A stretch of 64,000 bases of DNA, taken from the NCBI GenBank assembly GCA_024401305.1, contig JAKSLI010000006.1:1-64000 (forward strand). Direction: 5' to 3'. The notes under the pieces were generated by a model that saw only the letters and a program-made list of their open reading frames with translations, made no database searches and had not been told where the DNA came from. Positions 41,870-51,253 of this stretch are shown piece after piece (positions within the stretch are counted from its first letter, which is position 1; every line of letters begins with the position of its first letter). The stretch is from Bacteroidaceae bacterium (GTDB taxonomy: Bacteria > Bacteroidota > Bacteroidia > Bacteroidales > Bacteroidaceae). A program made the translations under genes and the position numbers.

Positions 41870-42973
41870 ATGCGTACCATTTATTCTTTATTGCTGACAT
41901 TCTTTATTGCACTTCCGTCTTATGCGCAGATTGAGGATGAATACGACACTGCTTGGGTTGACACTGTTGCGGTTGCTGATGGTGATTTTGGCGAATACGT
42001 CGAAGAGTCTTTAGAAGTTCCTTCTGATTCTGCTTTTACGGCTGCTTTTATCCAAAAGGAGCTCCAAGAGCAATTTGGAGAAGGTGTCGATGTAAATGAA
42101 GTTCTTAAAGATCCCGATGCTTTCTGTCAGAAGATGAGAAAACGCCATGACCTGAAGGCAAAGACTCTCATATCGCTCTCTGTGATGGAACCAATTTTAG
42201 GCTATTACAATAGGCAAAAAGCTTCTGGAGAAGCTGTTAGCGACGGTGAAGAGGTTAAAAGGGAAAATGCAGATATCTTAAACCCAAGATTCTGGACAGA
42301 CTTCTATGCCGCTATCTTTGAACATCAGCTGCTCATTGCCATGGGTGGAGAGGACGCAGAGGAAAGTCAGGTACTTTCTGCTCTAAGGGGTAATCTGGCA
42401 GAAGCTTTTGCACCTGTGATGCAACGCAATCCGGAAGTCTATTGTCAAGCCGTTGATTCCGTGGCGCAGTATCTTCGCAATCTTGACTATATTGGCGATA
42501 TCTACAAAGGTCAGGACAGCATAAAGCCAGCTGCCGACCAGGAGGCTACCGTCTATGGAATGATTGAGGCGTTGGACATATTGAAGGATAACATTCGTGA
42601 ACAGGCGCAAGCGTACGACCTTTTCACTCAGCTCGTGACTGACCTCTATCGCAATCCGAAGGATACAGACCTCAGCAAGTATTTTACGCCGGAAGCACAA
42701 AAGGCAATAAAGAAGCGTAAGCTCAAGCTCAATCTCATTACTCCTTCTTCGGAATGGGATGAATGGGACGCAAGCGATATCCGATTATGCTCTTTGCTCC
42801 CTTATGACGAAAATACCTATTCCGCTATCATTTCTAGATATGACCTTAATTTAGCACTACAGGAGAATGCAACGGAAAGTGACGTAAAGGGATTCTACAT
42901 CACTTTCGAGAAGCACGGCGACAAATTGCTGATAAGCAGTTTTGTGGATTTAAGGAATGGATGGAAAGATTGA
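41870..42973 (+). CDS. Exported protein, unknown function
   Basis: 367 residues with a signal peptide (cleavage near SYA-QI), an acidic N-terminal third and a helical middle. No family recognised. Near the end 'KGFYITFEKHGDKLLISSFV' is a small beta segment. In line with the two DUF3857 genes (28 bp gap) and followed 18 bp later by a membrane protein, so one operon is likely. Confidence 0.75.
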   Translation: MRTIYSLLLTFFIALPSYAQIEDEYDTAWVDTVAVADGDFGEYVEESLEVPSDSAFTAAFIQKELQEQFGEGVDVNEVLKDPDAFCQKMRKRHDLKAKTLISLSVMEPILGYYNRQKASGEAVSDGEEVKRENADILNPRFWTDFYAAIFEHQLLIAMGGEDAEESQVLSALRGNLAEAFAPVMQRNPEVYCQAVDSVAQYLRNLDYIGDIYKGQDSIKPAADQEATVYGMIEALDILKDNIREQAQAYDLFTQLVTDLYRNPKDTDLSKYFTPEAQKAIKKRKLKLNLITPSSEWDEWDASDIRLCSLLPYDENTYSAIISRYDLNLALQENATESDVKGFYITFEKHGDKLLISSFVDLRNGWKD

Positions 42974-42991
42974 TGAAAGATAGTCATTTCT

Positions 42992-44149
42992 ATGAGAAAG
43001 GCATTTAAATACACATTGTTTGCCGTATCAGCCTTGATGGTGTTGGTATGGCTGTGTCTGGGAGCCATAAAGGCGTGGAATAAAGGCTGTCAAGTGTCGC
43101 CTTTGTCAAAGTATTACTTTACGGACGGCAAGGGCGTGTTCTTCCGTGAGTCATCGGGGGCGGACGATCGTTTGTCCAACAATCTGCTGCTGAACAAGCA
43201 TTATCTTGAGGATGCTGATCCAGAGAGCTTTGTGGTGCTTGACGACAATCTTGCGCGAGACAAGAGCCATTTGTTTTGTCGGGATTCCATTGTCAGTGGT
43301 GTCGATTTGAACACGCTGAAGGTAAAAGACGGTATGGTTTACGACAAGGACTATGTATATGAGTATAATTTCCTGACTCTGAAAAAGAGCGATATTCGCG
43401 TGAACACAAAGAAGTTGCGACAGTTGGCGAATTCTGCAGATGACAATTACCAGTATTGGACGGACGACAGTCGCATCTACGCATATATGCGAAGCAACGG
43501 ACTTGAAATCCTTGACACTCTTCGCCAACCGCTTGATACTATAAACAGCAGCATACTGCGCAATGGCAACAACATAATATGCTACGACACGATAGTTCCT
43601 TTCGACACCATCAAGAGCATCACTCGTCTTGAGCGCAACTATGTTAAGGTAAACGACAGCATTGTAAGGCCGAATGGCTTCTTTACGGGGAGCGGCGGCG
43701 TAGTTTCAAAGGAGGAATACGAGAAGGATATTAGCATACCTATAAAAGACAGTTTCTTCGCAGACCCTTCATTTGCAGATAAATGCATTGTCTTGATAGT
43801 TTATCTGGTGTCTGCCTTGTTTGCTTGCGCTTTTTTCACTATAAGGGCAAAACTGCCAATGGCAATGAGGATAGCGAACGCCTTTATCTTGGCACCAGTT
43901 CTATACATTCCTTTTGTATTGCTTCTTACGGGAATGGTACATTTTCCTCCATACAGCATCGACTCCTTTCAGCGTCTGCTATTCTTTACGTTGGACTACT
44001 ACGCAGTATTCCTGTTCCAAATAGTCTATGGCGCGAAGCAAGTGCATCTGAGATTCCAGAAACCGTTGCTCACAGCTCTCTATTACCCGCTAGGCATCGC
44101 AGCCTTCATTCTGTTCTACTCTCTCGTATTTTGGGTGGAAAGACTATAA
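42992..44149 (+). CDS. Membrane protein with DKNYY-like periplasmic repeat domain
   Basis: 385 residues. One N-terminal hydrophobic segment (about 10-28), then a repeat-rich soluble region with DKNYY-like units ('VVLDDNLARDKSHLFCRDS', 'VKDGMVYDKDYVYEYNF', 'YWTDDSRIYAYMR'). About four membrane segments follow from 262 to 380. Function unknown. Last gene of the 38.1-44.1 kb plus-strand group. Confidence 0.75.
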   Translation: MRKAFKYTLFAVSALMVLVWLCLGAIKAWNKGCQVSPLSKYYFTDGKGVFFRESSGADDRLSNNLLLNKHYLEDADPESFVVLDDNLARDKSHLFCRDSIVSGVDLNTLKVKDGMVYDKDYVYEYNFLTLKKSDIRVNTKKLRQLANSADDNYQYWTDDSRIYAYMRSNGLEILDTLRQPLDTINSSILRNGNNIICYDTIVPFDTIKSITRLERNYVKVNDSIVRPNGFFTGSGGVVSKEEYEKDISIPIKDSFFADPSFADKCIVLIVYLVSALFACAFFTIRAKLPMAMRIANAFILAPVLYIPFVLLLTGMVHFPPYSIDSFQRLLFFTLDYYAVFLFQIVYGAKQVHLRFQKPLLTALYYPLGIAAFILFYSLVFWVERL

Positions 44150-44165
44150 TAAATTTAGCTACAAC

Positions 44166-44272
44166 TCTCCACCTCTCCGCAGTTGCCCTGTAAATAGCTG
44201 ACCTCCAATGGCTTGCAATTGCGGAGAGTTACGTAAACTCTCCGCAACTCTCCGCAACTCTCCGCAGCTTTT
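44166..44272. repeat. CTCCGCAACT tandem/palindromic repeats
   Basis: Several TCTCCGCAAC units. At 44219-44247 TTGCGGAGAGTT-acgt-AACTCTCCGCAA forms a hairpin. Same style as the heptamer-armed elements, with different units. Confidence 0.75.
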
Positions 44273-44330
44273 TTTGCCTCATAACTCACAGAAATACACT
44301 CCATAACTTATCGGGAAAATATAATAACTC

Positions 44331-44376
44331 ATAAGAAAACGCCTCAAAAAATGCATTTTTTGAGGCGTTTTCTTAT
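44331..44376. terminator. Perfect 46-bp palindrome, probable bidirectional terminator
   Basis: ATAAGAAAACGCCTCAAAAA-ATG and its exact complement meet with no loop. It lies between convergent genes (44149 plus, 44410 minus). Stem GAAAACGCCTC with flanking A/T-runs on both strands suits termination in both directions. Confidence 0.7.
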
Positions 44377-44409
44377 GGAGGAAGATCCTTATTTCTCAAA
44401 AATGGGCAG

Positions 44410-44604
44410 TCAATAGAAGCTTGCTTCCTGCTCTCCCCATTCTTCTAGCTCATCAGAATCATCTTGGATAGTCGTAGCACGCTTTGCATCTCCTTGGATG
44501 CCAGGCTTAGGCGTATCATCTATTAAAATACTCCATACAGTGAGAGTGTGTTCTGTTGAAATATATTTGACATAGATTGTTGGGGATATATATTTCTTCT
44601 TCAT
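44410..44604 (-). CDS. Small 'MKxxYIxP' peptide
   Basis: 64 residues: MKKKYISPTIYVKYISTEHT, then a polar, acidic tail (DDSDELEEWGEQEASFY). No signal peptide. It begins 3 bp after the stop of the large secreted protein gene and so is surely co-transcribed. Shares the N-terminal pattern of the peptide at 29435-29644. Function unknown. Confidence 0.65.
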   Translation of the reverse strand: MKKKYISPTIYVKYISTEHTLTVWSILIDDTPKPGIQGDAKRATTIQDDSDELEEWGEQEASFY

Positions 44605-44607
44605 ACC

Positions 44608-46737
44608 TTACTTCTTGAGCATTTTCTTTCCGTTCATTATCACTATGCCTTTCGTACCTTGTGGAATGCGTATGCCACTGACATTATGGCGAACTGCTTC
44701 ACCACCCTCAATGCGGATGCCGCTAACATTAGTGGCTCCATCAAGTCCGATGACTGCCATCTTTGCAGCAGCTACAGAGCCTTCCACATACGGTGGAACC
44801 TCATCCATATCAATGTAAGCACGATTGCCAGCAATAGAGCAGCCTTCACCACACTTCACGAACGTATTGTTCGAAAGAAGATAAAGGCCTTCTGCCACAT
44901 CCATATACTCGAAACTTCCCACAAGACCGTTCTGCGAACCTGCCTCAGCTACAGCCTCACCAGAATAGATGACGTGCAGATTAGCGCCTGAACCTAGGAA
45001 GATATATGGCTGTCCTGCAGCAATGTCGCTAACTTCCTCAAGCACAATCGATGTAGGAACATCATTACCATTCACACGTTTACCGGCTATGCTGTAGAAT
45101 GTTGCGCCGGTGATGTTGTCAGCTGTTGCCCCCTTAGGCAGGCAGACTGTGCCATAACGACCTTCGGTAGTGGCGCGGGTGTAAGAAAGTATATCTTCCC
45201 ACACAGCGTAAAGAGTTGTCTCGCCCTCGTCATAGATTACTCCATCCTTATGAACGAACAATTCGCCAGAAGCGTAATCGACACTACCGCCTTCCGTCGC
45301 ACTCCATCCTAAGAATATAGAACCAGGCTTAACTGGAACCACAGACGAAACCGCAACTTCACCATAGTTTGCAGAAGTTGGAGCCACCGTGCTTCCATTC
45401 GCTCCAGTACTATAGTTTATGGTTACATTGTTTGAAATAGCCTTAAGACCGACTTGCAAGATGCAACCATCATTGTCGCCAGTAGAACCTTTGATGACAG
45501 AATAGCAGCTTACGCGTACATAATCCGTATTGGCAGGAACAACAACGGAAGAAGTCTTGTCATGTATAACGTATGAGGTTGTATTTGGCCATTCATGATC
45601 TTTGTTGGTAAAGTGCACTTTGCTGCCAATCAAAACGCCATTCTCATCGTAGAATCTGAATTCAATACCAGCATAGTCTCCTTGGGTTTTATAGTATGAC
45701 AATGTACCATATACATCTACATTGAGGTTACCTGTCTGAGGCACGAAGTTATCCAAGCGAATATCCTGATAGATATAGCCATGTGAATTGCTAGCACCAT
45801 GGAAAACAACTCGCTGCGCATTGAAATCGGTTGTATGATCCCCTTCATAACTTGTAGAATAGCCTTTCATCAGAGCATCCGCAACCATTTTTGTGTATGA
45901 CACACCGTCCACTACTCCGTTCTTCTGCTTCCAACCATCAAGAGCAGGATTCTCGCCATTCTTAACGAGGTTTTCGCCATAAGCCAAATCAACGGCTTCA
46001 CCAACAATGCCTATTGTCACATCATGGGTTATGATAGAACTCCAACGATTATTGGTGTCGCAGAAACGAATGCTCAGATTATGGTCACCGAGAGACAGGT
46101 TATCTACATTTATAAGCTCGTTCAGTTCAAGATTCTTCACCTCTGGATCAAGCGATGTGGTAACTACTGTTGAGAAGTCATTGTCAAACCAATACTGATA
46201 AGAAGCTATGTTTGCTGAATTATAAACGGTTTGGTCAATCTTGAAAAAAGTGTGACTGAGAATGGAACTCCAATTTCCTTCTGTATCCTTGACTCTGAAT
46301 TTGAGGGAGTGAACTCCATCAGGAATATTTGGAATATCAATCGTAGGATCAATCGTAGTCGTGCCTTCTGGAACAGATTGTGTGATAGCCGCAGCATCAT
46401 TCTTGTCAAACCAATACTGATAACAAACAATCTTAGAACTGCTAAAGTTGTCTGCATTCAGTTTCACAAAAGCATGTTTCATTATTGAACTCCACCTAGC
46501 ATATGTATCAACGACACGGAAGTACATTGTATGCGCACCATCCGCCAAAGCAGAGGCATCAATGGTAGGAGAAACGACTGTTGTGCCAGCCTCCACAACT
46601 ACCATCACCGCATTGGCAGCATCCCGATCAAACCAATACTGATAGGCAGCAATGTTTGTTTGCTTAGGAATTGATGATTGCGCATTGGCAGTTACGATAC
46701 TGCAAATGCACAAAAATAACAGAATTATTCTTCTCAT
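44608..46737 (-). CDS. Secreted protein with three internal repeats, InlB-type repeat and T9SS-like tail
   Basis: 709 residues with a signal peptide (1-19). Three tandem repeats of about 68 residues at about 31-235, each beginning YQYWFD and ending W-SSI--H ('GAHTMYFRVVDTYARWSSI', 'GVHSLKFRVKDTEGNWSSI', 'GDHNLSIRFCDTNNRWSSI'). A carbohydrate-binding-like region follows. At about 435-510 there is a Listeria/Bacteroides repeat ('INYSTGANGSTVAPTSANYG' ... 'FLGWSATEGGSVDYASGE'). The tail 'GIRIPQGTKGIVIMNGKKML' resembles other surface-protein tails. Probably a surface or secreted protein; ligand unknown. It is 13 bp after the beta-helix gene. Confidence 0.82.
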   Translation of the reverse strand: MRRIILLFLCICSIVTANAQSSIPKQTNIAAYQYWFDRDAANAVMVVVEAGTTVVSPTIDASALADGAHTMYFRVVDTYARWSSIMKHAFVKLNADNFSSSKIVCYQYWFDKNDAAAITQSVPEGTTTIDPTIDIPNIPDGVHSLKFRVKDTEGNWSSILSHTFFKIDQTVYNSANIASYQYWFDNDFSTVVTTSLDPEVKNLELNELINVDNLSLGDHNLSIRFCDTNNRWSSIITHDVTIGIVGEAVDLAYGENLVKNGENPALDGWKQKNGVVDGVSYTKMVADALMKGYSTSYEGDHTTDFNAQRVVFHGASNSHGYIYQDIRLDNFVPQTGNLNVDVYGTLSYYKTQGDYAGIEFRFYDENGVLIGSKVHFTNKDHEWPNTTSYVIHDKTSSVVVPANTDYVRVSCYSVIKGSTGDNDGCILQVGLKAISNNVTINYSTGANGSTVAPTSANYGEVAVSSVVPVKPGSIFLGWSATEGGSVDYASGELFVHKDGVIYDEGETTLYAVWEDILSYTRATTEGRYGTVCLPKGATADNITGATFYSIAGKRVNGNDVPTSIVLEEVSDIAAGQPYIFLGSGANLHVIYSGEAVAEAGSQNGLVGSFEYMDVAEGLYLLSNNTFVKCGEGCSIAGNRAYIDMDEVPPYVEGSVAAAKMAVIGLDGATNVSGIRIEGGEAVRHNVSGIRIPQGTKGIVIMNGKKMLKK

Positions 46738-46750
46738 AATGCACTATATA

Positions 46751-47752
46751 TTACTGAGCACTTACTTTAATGTTCAGCAGCAACTTGCCCTCTGAGTTGG
46801 TCTTTGTGCCAGATGTATTGCTCATGATGTGAGGATTTGAAGGCATAACATCTTCGTTCCATGGGAAGAGGCCACCATAGAGACCCACCTCAGTGTCATC
46901 TGTGCCGACATAAGTTGTAGGTTCGTTAAGATGGTAGTTTTTGTCAAATGTGAAATTATCGTCATCATAATCAACAAATATCTCTGCATCCTTACCTGTT
47001 CCTACACAATAGTTATTAACTTCAGTGCCAAGATATGTTATGTTCTTTCGCATGGTATTTTCACCTGAATACCAACCACCATATCCACCAGAACTTAATG
47101 TAAAGATATTATTCTCTACGACACATGCAGTTGCTACCAGACCAAAAGAATAACTATTAAAATCATCACCAACACCCCTTCTACGGAATATGTTATTCTT
47201 TATGGTATTCTCACGGCATCTGTGTAAGCCATTGTGAATATAGTTATTGGAAATAACGCAACCTGTTGAAAGTTGGGTAGCACGATCCATTCTACATGTA
47301 TCACCCAATCGTACTGCACCCCAAACAATATTGTTGTACATAAGGAGATTGTGAGAAAGTCTTGCTTCAACTTCTCCTACATGACAATATCTGATAGTTA
47401 CATTTTCTGCGCTATTAAGTCTTATGGCATTAGCTTTTATGCCTTCGATGTGGCTCTCAGTTCCAGCTGCATTTACATAAATCGTAGCTAATTGAGAAAT
47501 TCCTGTAACTTCGGTATTGTTTGGATTTACACCTGTTCCATAGATTTTAAGTTTCTTCTCTACGGTAAGGTCGCCATACGAACCACCAGAGAGGTAGAGT
47601 ACATCTCCATCTACAGCCTGAGCGTATGCCTGAGCCAACGACTGACCTCCATAAAAGATAGTTGATGCTCCTTCATGTTCGAGTGCTACACTCTGTGCAC
47701 TCATCGTGATTGCTAATATCGCCATCAGCGATAACAAAAATAGTTTTTTCAT
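46751..47752 (-). CDS. Secreted right-handed beta-helix protein
   Basis: 333 residues from the ATG at 47752, which gives a signal peptide ending at TMSA-QS; a longer upstream frame is not credible. The middle repeats short beta turns with Asn ladders ('NVTIRYCHVGEV', 'NLLMYNNIVWGAV', 'GCVISNNYIHNGL', 'NTIKNNIFRRRG'), typical of a parallel beta-helix. No clear lyase or hydrolase residues, so a structural or binding role is possible. First gene of a three-gene operon with the repeat protein and the small peptide. Confidence 0.82.
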   Translation of the reverse strand: MKKLFLLSLMAILAITMSAQSVALEHEGASTIFYGGQSLAQAYAQAVDGDVLYLSGGSYGDLTVEKKLKIYGTGVNPNNTEVTGISQLATIYVNAAGTESHIEGIKANAIRLNSAENVTIRYCHVGEVEARLSHNLLMYNNIVWGAVRLGDTCRMDRATQLSTGCVISNNYIHNGLHRCRENTIKNNIFRRRGVGDDFNSYSFGLVATACVVENNIFTLSSGGYGGWYSGENTMRKNITYLGTEVNNYCVGTGKDAEIFVDYDDDNFTFDKNYHLNEPTTYVGTDDTEVGLYGGLFPWNEDVMPSNPHIMSNTSGTKTNSEGKLLLNIKVSAQ

Positions 47753-47799
47753 GTTATTTATTGTGTTTATTGATTTTGCGTTTTTCGTTTTATCTCTTG

Positions 47800-47807
47800 C
47801 AAAGGTA
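47800..47807 (-). promoter_or_regulatory. -7 box of the beta-helix operon
   Basis: TACCTTTG on the minus strand, about 48 nt before the ATG. Confidence 0.55.
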
Positions 47808-47958
47808 CTAATATAATAATGATTGCCGCCTAACACATTAGGCAATATGACTAACAATTCATAAAAAGTTACTAACAATTCGTAAGGATTGCTGATAATC
47901 AGACACATAGCAAATCAAAAAAGAAGAGCCGCACAACCGAGGTTTTGGTTTATTTTTG

Positions 47959-47966
47959 TAACTTTG
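47959..47966 (+). promoter_or_regulatory. -7 box of the AraC-type regulator
   Basis: TAACTTTG, about 70 nt upstream of the ATG at 48035. Confidence 0.6.
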
Positions 47967-48034
47967 CACCTTGAAAAGAGGACTCACATAACCTCTTGCC
48001 TCATACATTTTACCTCTTACCTCTTTCTGCAAGT

Positions 48035-49099
48035 ATGACGGAGACTCAATTACTACATACCGTGTTCAGCATACTGCCTTGCGCTGTATGTCTGTTTTGG
48101 CTCATCTGCTTTCTTGTTCAAAGCAACAGGAACGACATGCCTAAGCGCTACTTCATGGGCTACATCGCCACATGCGTAGTGCTGTATTTCTGTCATGCCC
48201 TATTCTTCACCGTCGGACTGTCGTATGCTATGGAATGTCTTTGGACTCTCTGCTCACTCTCTGTCTATCCACTGTTCTATGGCTACCTCTGCCGACTGAC
48301 ATCAAGCAGTTACAAGATTACGAAGCTACTGCCATGGCTCTTGCCCGGAATCGTTGTGGCACTGTCAAAATTTCTGTTTCCCGAAGCGGGAATGGACAGG
48401 GCGAGGGTAGCCGTTTTTGCCTGTCAGATCATCGGCGTATGCTATTTCGGCATCAAGAAACTCAAGACTTTTGACCGCGAACTACAGTCGGTATATGCCG
48501 ATACGGAAGGGCGCAATACTACTGCTGTGCATCACCTGCTAATCGCAATAATCACCGTAAGCATCCTCGCTGGCGCAGCAAACTCAGTCGGCAAGCAGTT
48601 CTTCGGCGAGAGTCTGTGGCTGCTAGCTCCAATATCGCTGAGCTTTTCCGCGCTGCTTTTCGCTCTAAGCTACATCTGTTTCAACAGAGATTTTACTATT
48701 GACAACATCAGCTCCAACAATGAGGAAGGAGAAGAGCAAGATCTCGCAGACCCACAGGAGCAGACGGAGCAGATAGGCAAGCGATTTGAGGAACTGATGA
48801 TAGCCCAACGCTTCTTCATAAGGAAGGATCTCAAGATAGACGATATTGTGAAGGAGATTGGCTCCAATCGCACCTACGTTTCAAACTACATCAACCGAAC
48901 ATACAATTGCTCTTTCTCCGAATACACCAACAAACTGCGAATAGAATATGCCAAGACGCTACTGGCAAGCTCTGCCAAAGGGACAAAGCTTTCGCAGATA
49001 GCCGAGGAAGCCGGCTTTGCCAGCGAGCAGTCTTTCTACCGGAACTTCAAGAAATTCGTCGGCATGACACCGATAGAATGGGCAAAAGTCAATTTGTAG
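48035..49099 (+). CDS. Membrane-anchored AraC-family transcriptional regulator
   Basis: 354 residues from the ATG at 48035; a TTG at 47996 would extend it by 13 residues. About seven hydrophobic segments fill residues 1-215. A cytoplasmic acidic linker (NNEEGEEQDLADPQE) and a C-terminal AraC-type HTH pair follow ('KIDDIVKEIGSNRTYVSNYI', 'KLSQIAEEAGFASEQSFYRN', 'FVGMTPIEW'). The sensor is therefore in the membrane. It is divergent from the beta-helix operon and may control it. Confidence 0.88.
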   Translation: MTETQLLHTVFSILPCAVCLFWLICFLVQSNRNDMPKRYFMGYIATCVVLYFCHALFFTVGLSYAMECLWTLCSLSVYPLFYGYLCRLTSSSYKITKLLPWLLPGIVVALSKFLFPEAGMDRARVAVFACQIIGVCYFGIKKLKTFDRELQSVYADTEGRNTTAVHHLLIAIITVSILAGAANSVGKQFFGESLWLLAPISLSFSALLFALSYICFNRDFTIDNISSNNEEGEEQDLADPQEQTEQIGKRFEELMIAQRFFIRKDLKIDDIVKEIGSNRTYVSNYINRTYNCSFSEYTNKLRIEYAKTLLASSAKGTKLSQIAEEAGFASEQSFYRNFKKFVGMTPIEWAKVNL

Positions 49100-49152
49100 C
49101 AAAATTTTCTAAACAGCGAGAGTGTGTTCTATTGAAATAACACTAGATCGAC

Positions 49153-49228
49153 TAATGAGTATTGAGTAATGACTAATGACAGCGTCCCGAACGGACTTCA
49201 TTACTCAACAGTCATTACTCAACAGTCA
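49153..49228. repeat. Heptamer-armed element E3 (GAGTAATGA arms)
   Basis: GAGTATTGAGTAATGACTAA arm, core GCGTCCCGAACGGACTT, then ATTACTCAACAGTCATTACT arm. The core is exactly the reverse complement of that in E4 (51170-51250). Confidence 0.75.
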
Positions 49229-50776
49229 TCAGCGCTTATACCCATAAACGGTGAGAGCCTTGTCGGCAAGCGGTGTCTTGAAGAAGAGCGAAGCGATGTA
49301 GCCCACGATGAGTACGATGAGATGGCTATATACGCCGAGCATGTATGTGGAGTGAGGGAAGTTCCATGAGCCGAGGTCGAGGAGCAGCTGCTTGCCATTG
49401 CCCATGTCGAACTCCGTGGATGTGAGCACGGCGTAGGCAGTGAAGAGCACGGAGGCGGCAATGCCTACCATCAAGCCACGATTGTTTGCACGGCGGGAGA
49501 AGAGTCCGAGGATCAGTACGCCGACGATGCCGGCAGAGAAGATGGCGTAGATGGCAAAGAGGGAGCCTAGCAGACTCTGTCCGCCCCACCTGAGATAGAG
49601 CGTGGCGATGTAAACGGCAAGAACGCCCACGACGAGCACGGCAACCTTTCCGACGCGGAGCTTCTGGCGGTCGGTGGCATTCTTCCTGATGCGTCCGTAA
49701 TAGTCCTCGACGATGACTGCCGATATGCAGTTCACGTCGGAGTCAACGCTGGAGATGCCTCCTGCCACAAGTGCCGCGACGATGAGTCCCGTTATTCCGA
49801 CTGGCATCTGCGTCTTTATGAACTCTGGAAAGACCTTGTCGTTTGCAATGCCTTCTGGAAGGAGTTCGGGATTCTGCTGATAGAACACGAGCAGGCATGT
49901 GCCGACGAACATGAACAGCGCCCATGCTGGTACGCTGAGTCCCACGCCGACGAAGGTGGCACGCTCCGCCTCCTTGTCGCTGCGTGCCGCAAGGTAACGC
50001 TGCACGAGACTCTGGTCAGTGCCGTATTTCTGGAGTGCGAAGAAGAAGCCGTTGAGCACCATGACGAGGAATGTCGTCTCGACAAGGTTCCAACGGTCGG
50101 TGCCGAGATTTATCAGGTTATGCTCCGAAGACTCATGGACAACGGTAGCGAGACCGCCATCGATGGAGGTGAGAAGGACCACTATTGCCACCACACCGCC
50201 AAGAACGAGCAGGAAGCCTTGCACCACATCCATCCAGATGATGGCTTCCATGCCGCCGAGATAAGTGAGCAGTATGACCGCCACGCCGATGGCAACAACA
50301 ATGGTCTGCGCATCGACGAGTCCTCCGGCAAAGACTTCCGTAGCCGATGCCATGAGATAGATGATGGCTGCCATCTTCGCGAAATGCTCCACGAGGAAGG
50401 CTAGGCTGATGTAATAGCGTGCGAAGGAACCGAAACGCCGCTCGAAATATTCGTAGGTGGAGAGTTTTATGACCTTTCTGTACAAAGGCACGATGAAGCC
50501 TATGGCTCCAACAAGAACAATCGGCAGCATCAAGCCCTGCACGAGCAAGACCCAGTCGCCGCCGTAAGCATATCCCGGATAGGCAAGGAATGTTACCGAG
50601 GAGATTATCGTGGCAAACATCGACATGCCGACAGCCCACGCAGGTATATTGCCGCTGGCTGCGTAATAGGCGTCGGTGGATTTCTGCTTGCGCGAAAACC
50701 ACACGCCACAAACAACTGCCAGAAGGACCGAGACAATGACTATTGTGGAGTCTATCCAGTGAAGAATACTATGCAC
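49229..50776 (-). CDS. Sodium:solute symporter (SSS family)
   Basis: 515 residues with about thirteen membrane segments. Family landmarks: 'SGNIPAWAVGMSMFATIISS', 'YEYFERRFGSFARYYISLAF', 'GGMEAIIWMDVVQGFLL', 'KYGTDQSLVQRYLAARSDKE' and 'GGISSVDSDVNCISAVIVED'. Imports a small organic solute with Na+. The sialic acid/sugar branch is plausible, but the substrate cannot be told from sequence. A heptamer-armed element abuts its stop, and a C-rich repeat lies just upstream of its start. Confidence 0.93.
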   Translation of the reverse strand: MHSILHWIDSTIVIVSVLLAVVCGVWFSRKQKSTDAYYAASGNIPAWAVGMSMFATIISSVTFLAYPGYAYGGDWVLLVQGLMLPIVLVGAIGFIVPLYRKVIKLSTYEYFERRFGSFARYYISLAFLVEHFAKMAAIIYLMASATEVFAGGLVDAQTIVVAIGVAVILLTYLGGMEAIIWMDVVQGFLLVLGGVVAIVVLLTSIDGGLATVVHESSEHNLINLGTDRWNLVETTFLVMVLNGFFFALQKYGTDQSLVQRYLAARSDKEAERATFVGVGLSVPAWALFMFVGTCLLVFYQQNPELLPEGIANDKVFPEFIKTQMPVGITGLIVAALVAGGISSVDSDVNCISAVIVEDYYGRIRKNATDRQKLRVGKVAVLVVGVLAVYIATLYLRWGGQSLLGSLFAIYAIFSAGIVGVLILGLFSRRANNRGLMVGIAASVLFTAYAVLTSTEFDMGNGKQLLLDLGSWNFPHSTYMLGVYSHLIVLIVGYIASLFFKTPLADKALTVYGYKR

Positions 50777-50779
50777 GAT

Positions 50780-50840
50780 AAAGCCTCTCCCCCCAGCCCC
50801 CTCCCCATAATAATGGGAGGGGGAGTAATATGTCTTGCAG
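50780..50840 (+). repeat. C-rich palindromic repeat S6
   Basis: AAAGCCTCTCCCCCCAGCCC then CCTCCCCATAATAATGGGAG, 3 bp from the symporter start codon on its 5' side, so it would be transcribed only in the leader. Confidence 0.85.
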
Positions 50841-50869
50841 GAGGAGTTATATTTTTTATGTTATATGAT

Positions 50870-51120
50870 AGGGTGTCCAGTTTATGGTTCTGGTTTAGTT
50901 AGGATTTTTAGTAGGATTTTTGGTTAAGATTTTGAGAAGCTATGCTTCGACCATCTAAATACTATCGTTGAGATATTTTCTGTAAGATTTTAAGTAAAGA
51001 TTTTAAAATCATAACAAAAAATCTTTCTGAAAATAATGAAAGGTATTGATATTTAGGTCGCTGCGCTCAAAATCTTATTGAAAATCTTACAGAAAATCTT
51101 TACTGATAACTGGACATCCT
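50870..51120 (+). mobile_element. MITE-like element, copy 1 (251 bp)
   Basis: Bounded by AGGGTGTCCAGTT and AACTGGACATCCT, an imperfect 13-bp terminal inverted repeat. The interior is AT-rich with repeated GATTTT/GAAAATCTT units and a GAGAAGCTATGCTTCGACC hairpin. It has no coding potential. Copy 2 at 53217-53469 is about as long, in the same orientation, and very similar throughout. Confidence 0.75.
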
Positions 51121-51169
51121 AGTTATAGATATATGAATTTATATTACGCTTTGCTCATCCCCCTAAAGC

Positions 51170-51250
51170 GAGTATTGAGTAATGACTAATGAGTAATGAA
51201 GTCCGTTCGGGACGCCGTCAACAGTCATTACTCATTACTCAACAGTCATT
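51170..51250. repeat. Heptamer-armed element E4 (GAGTAATGA arms)
   Basis: GAGTATTGAGTAATGACTAA ... core AAGTCCGTTCGGGACGC ... CAGTCATTACTCATTACTCA, abutting the end of hisC. Confidence 0.75.
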
Positions 51251-51253
51251 GCC

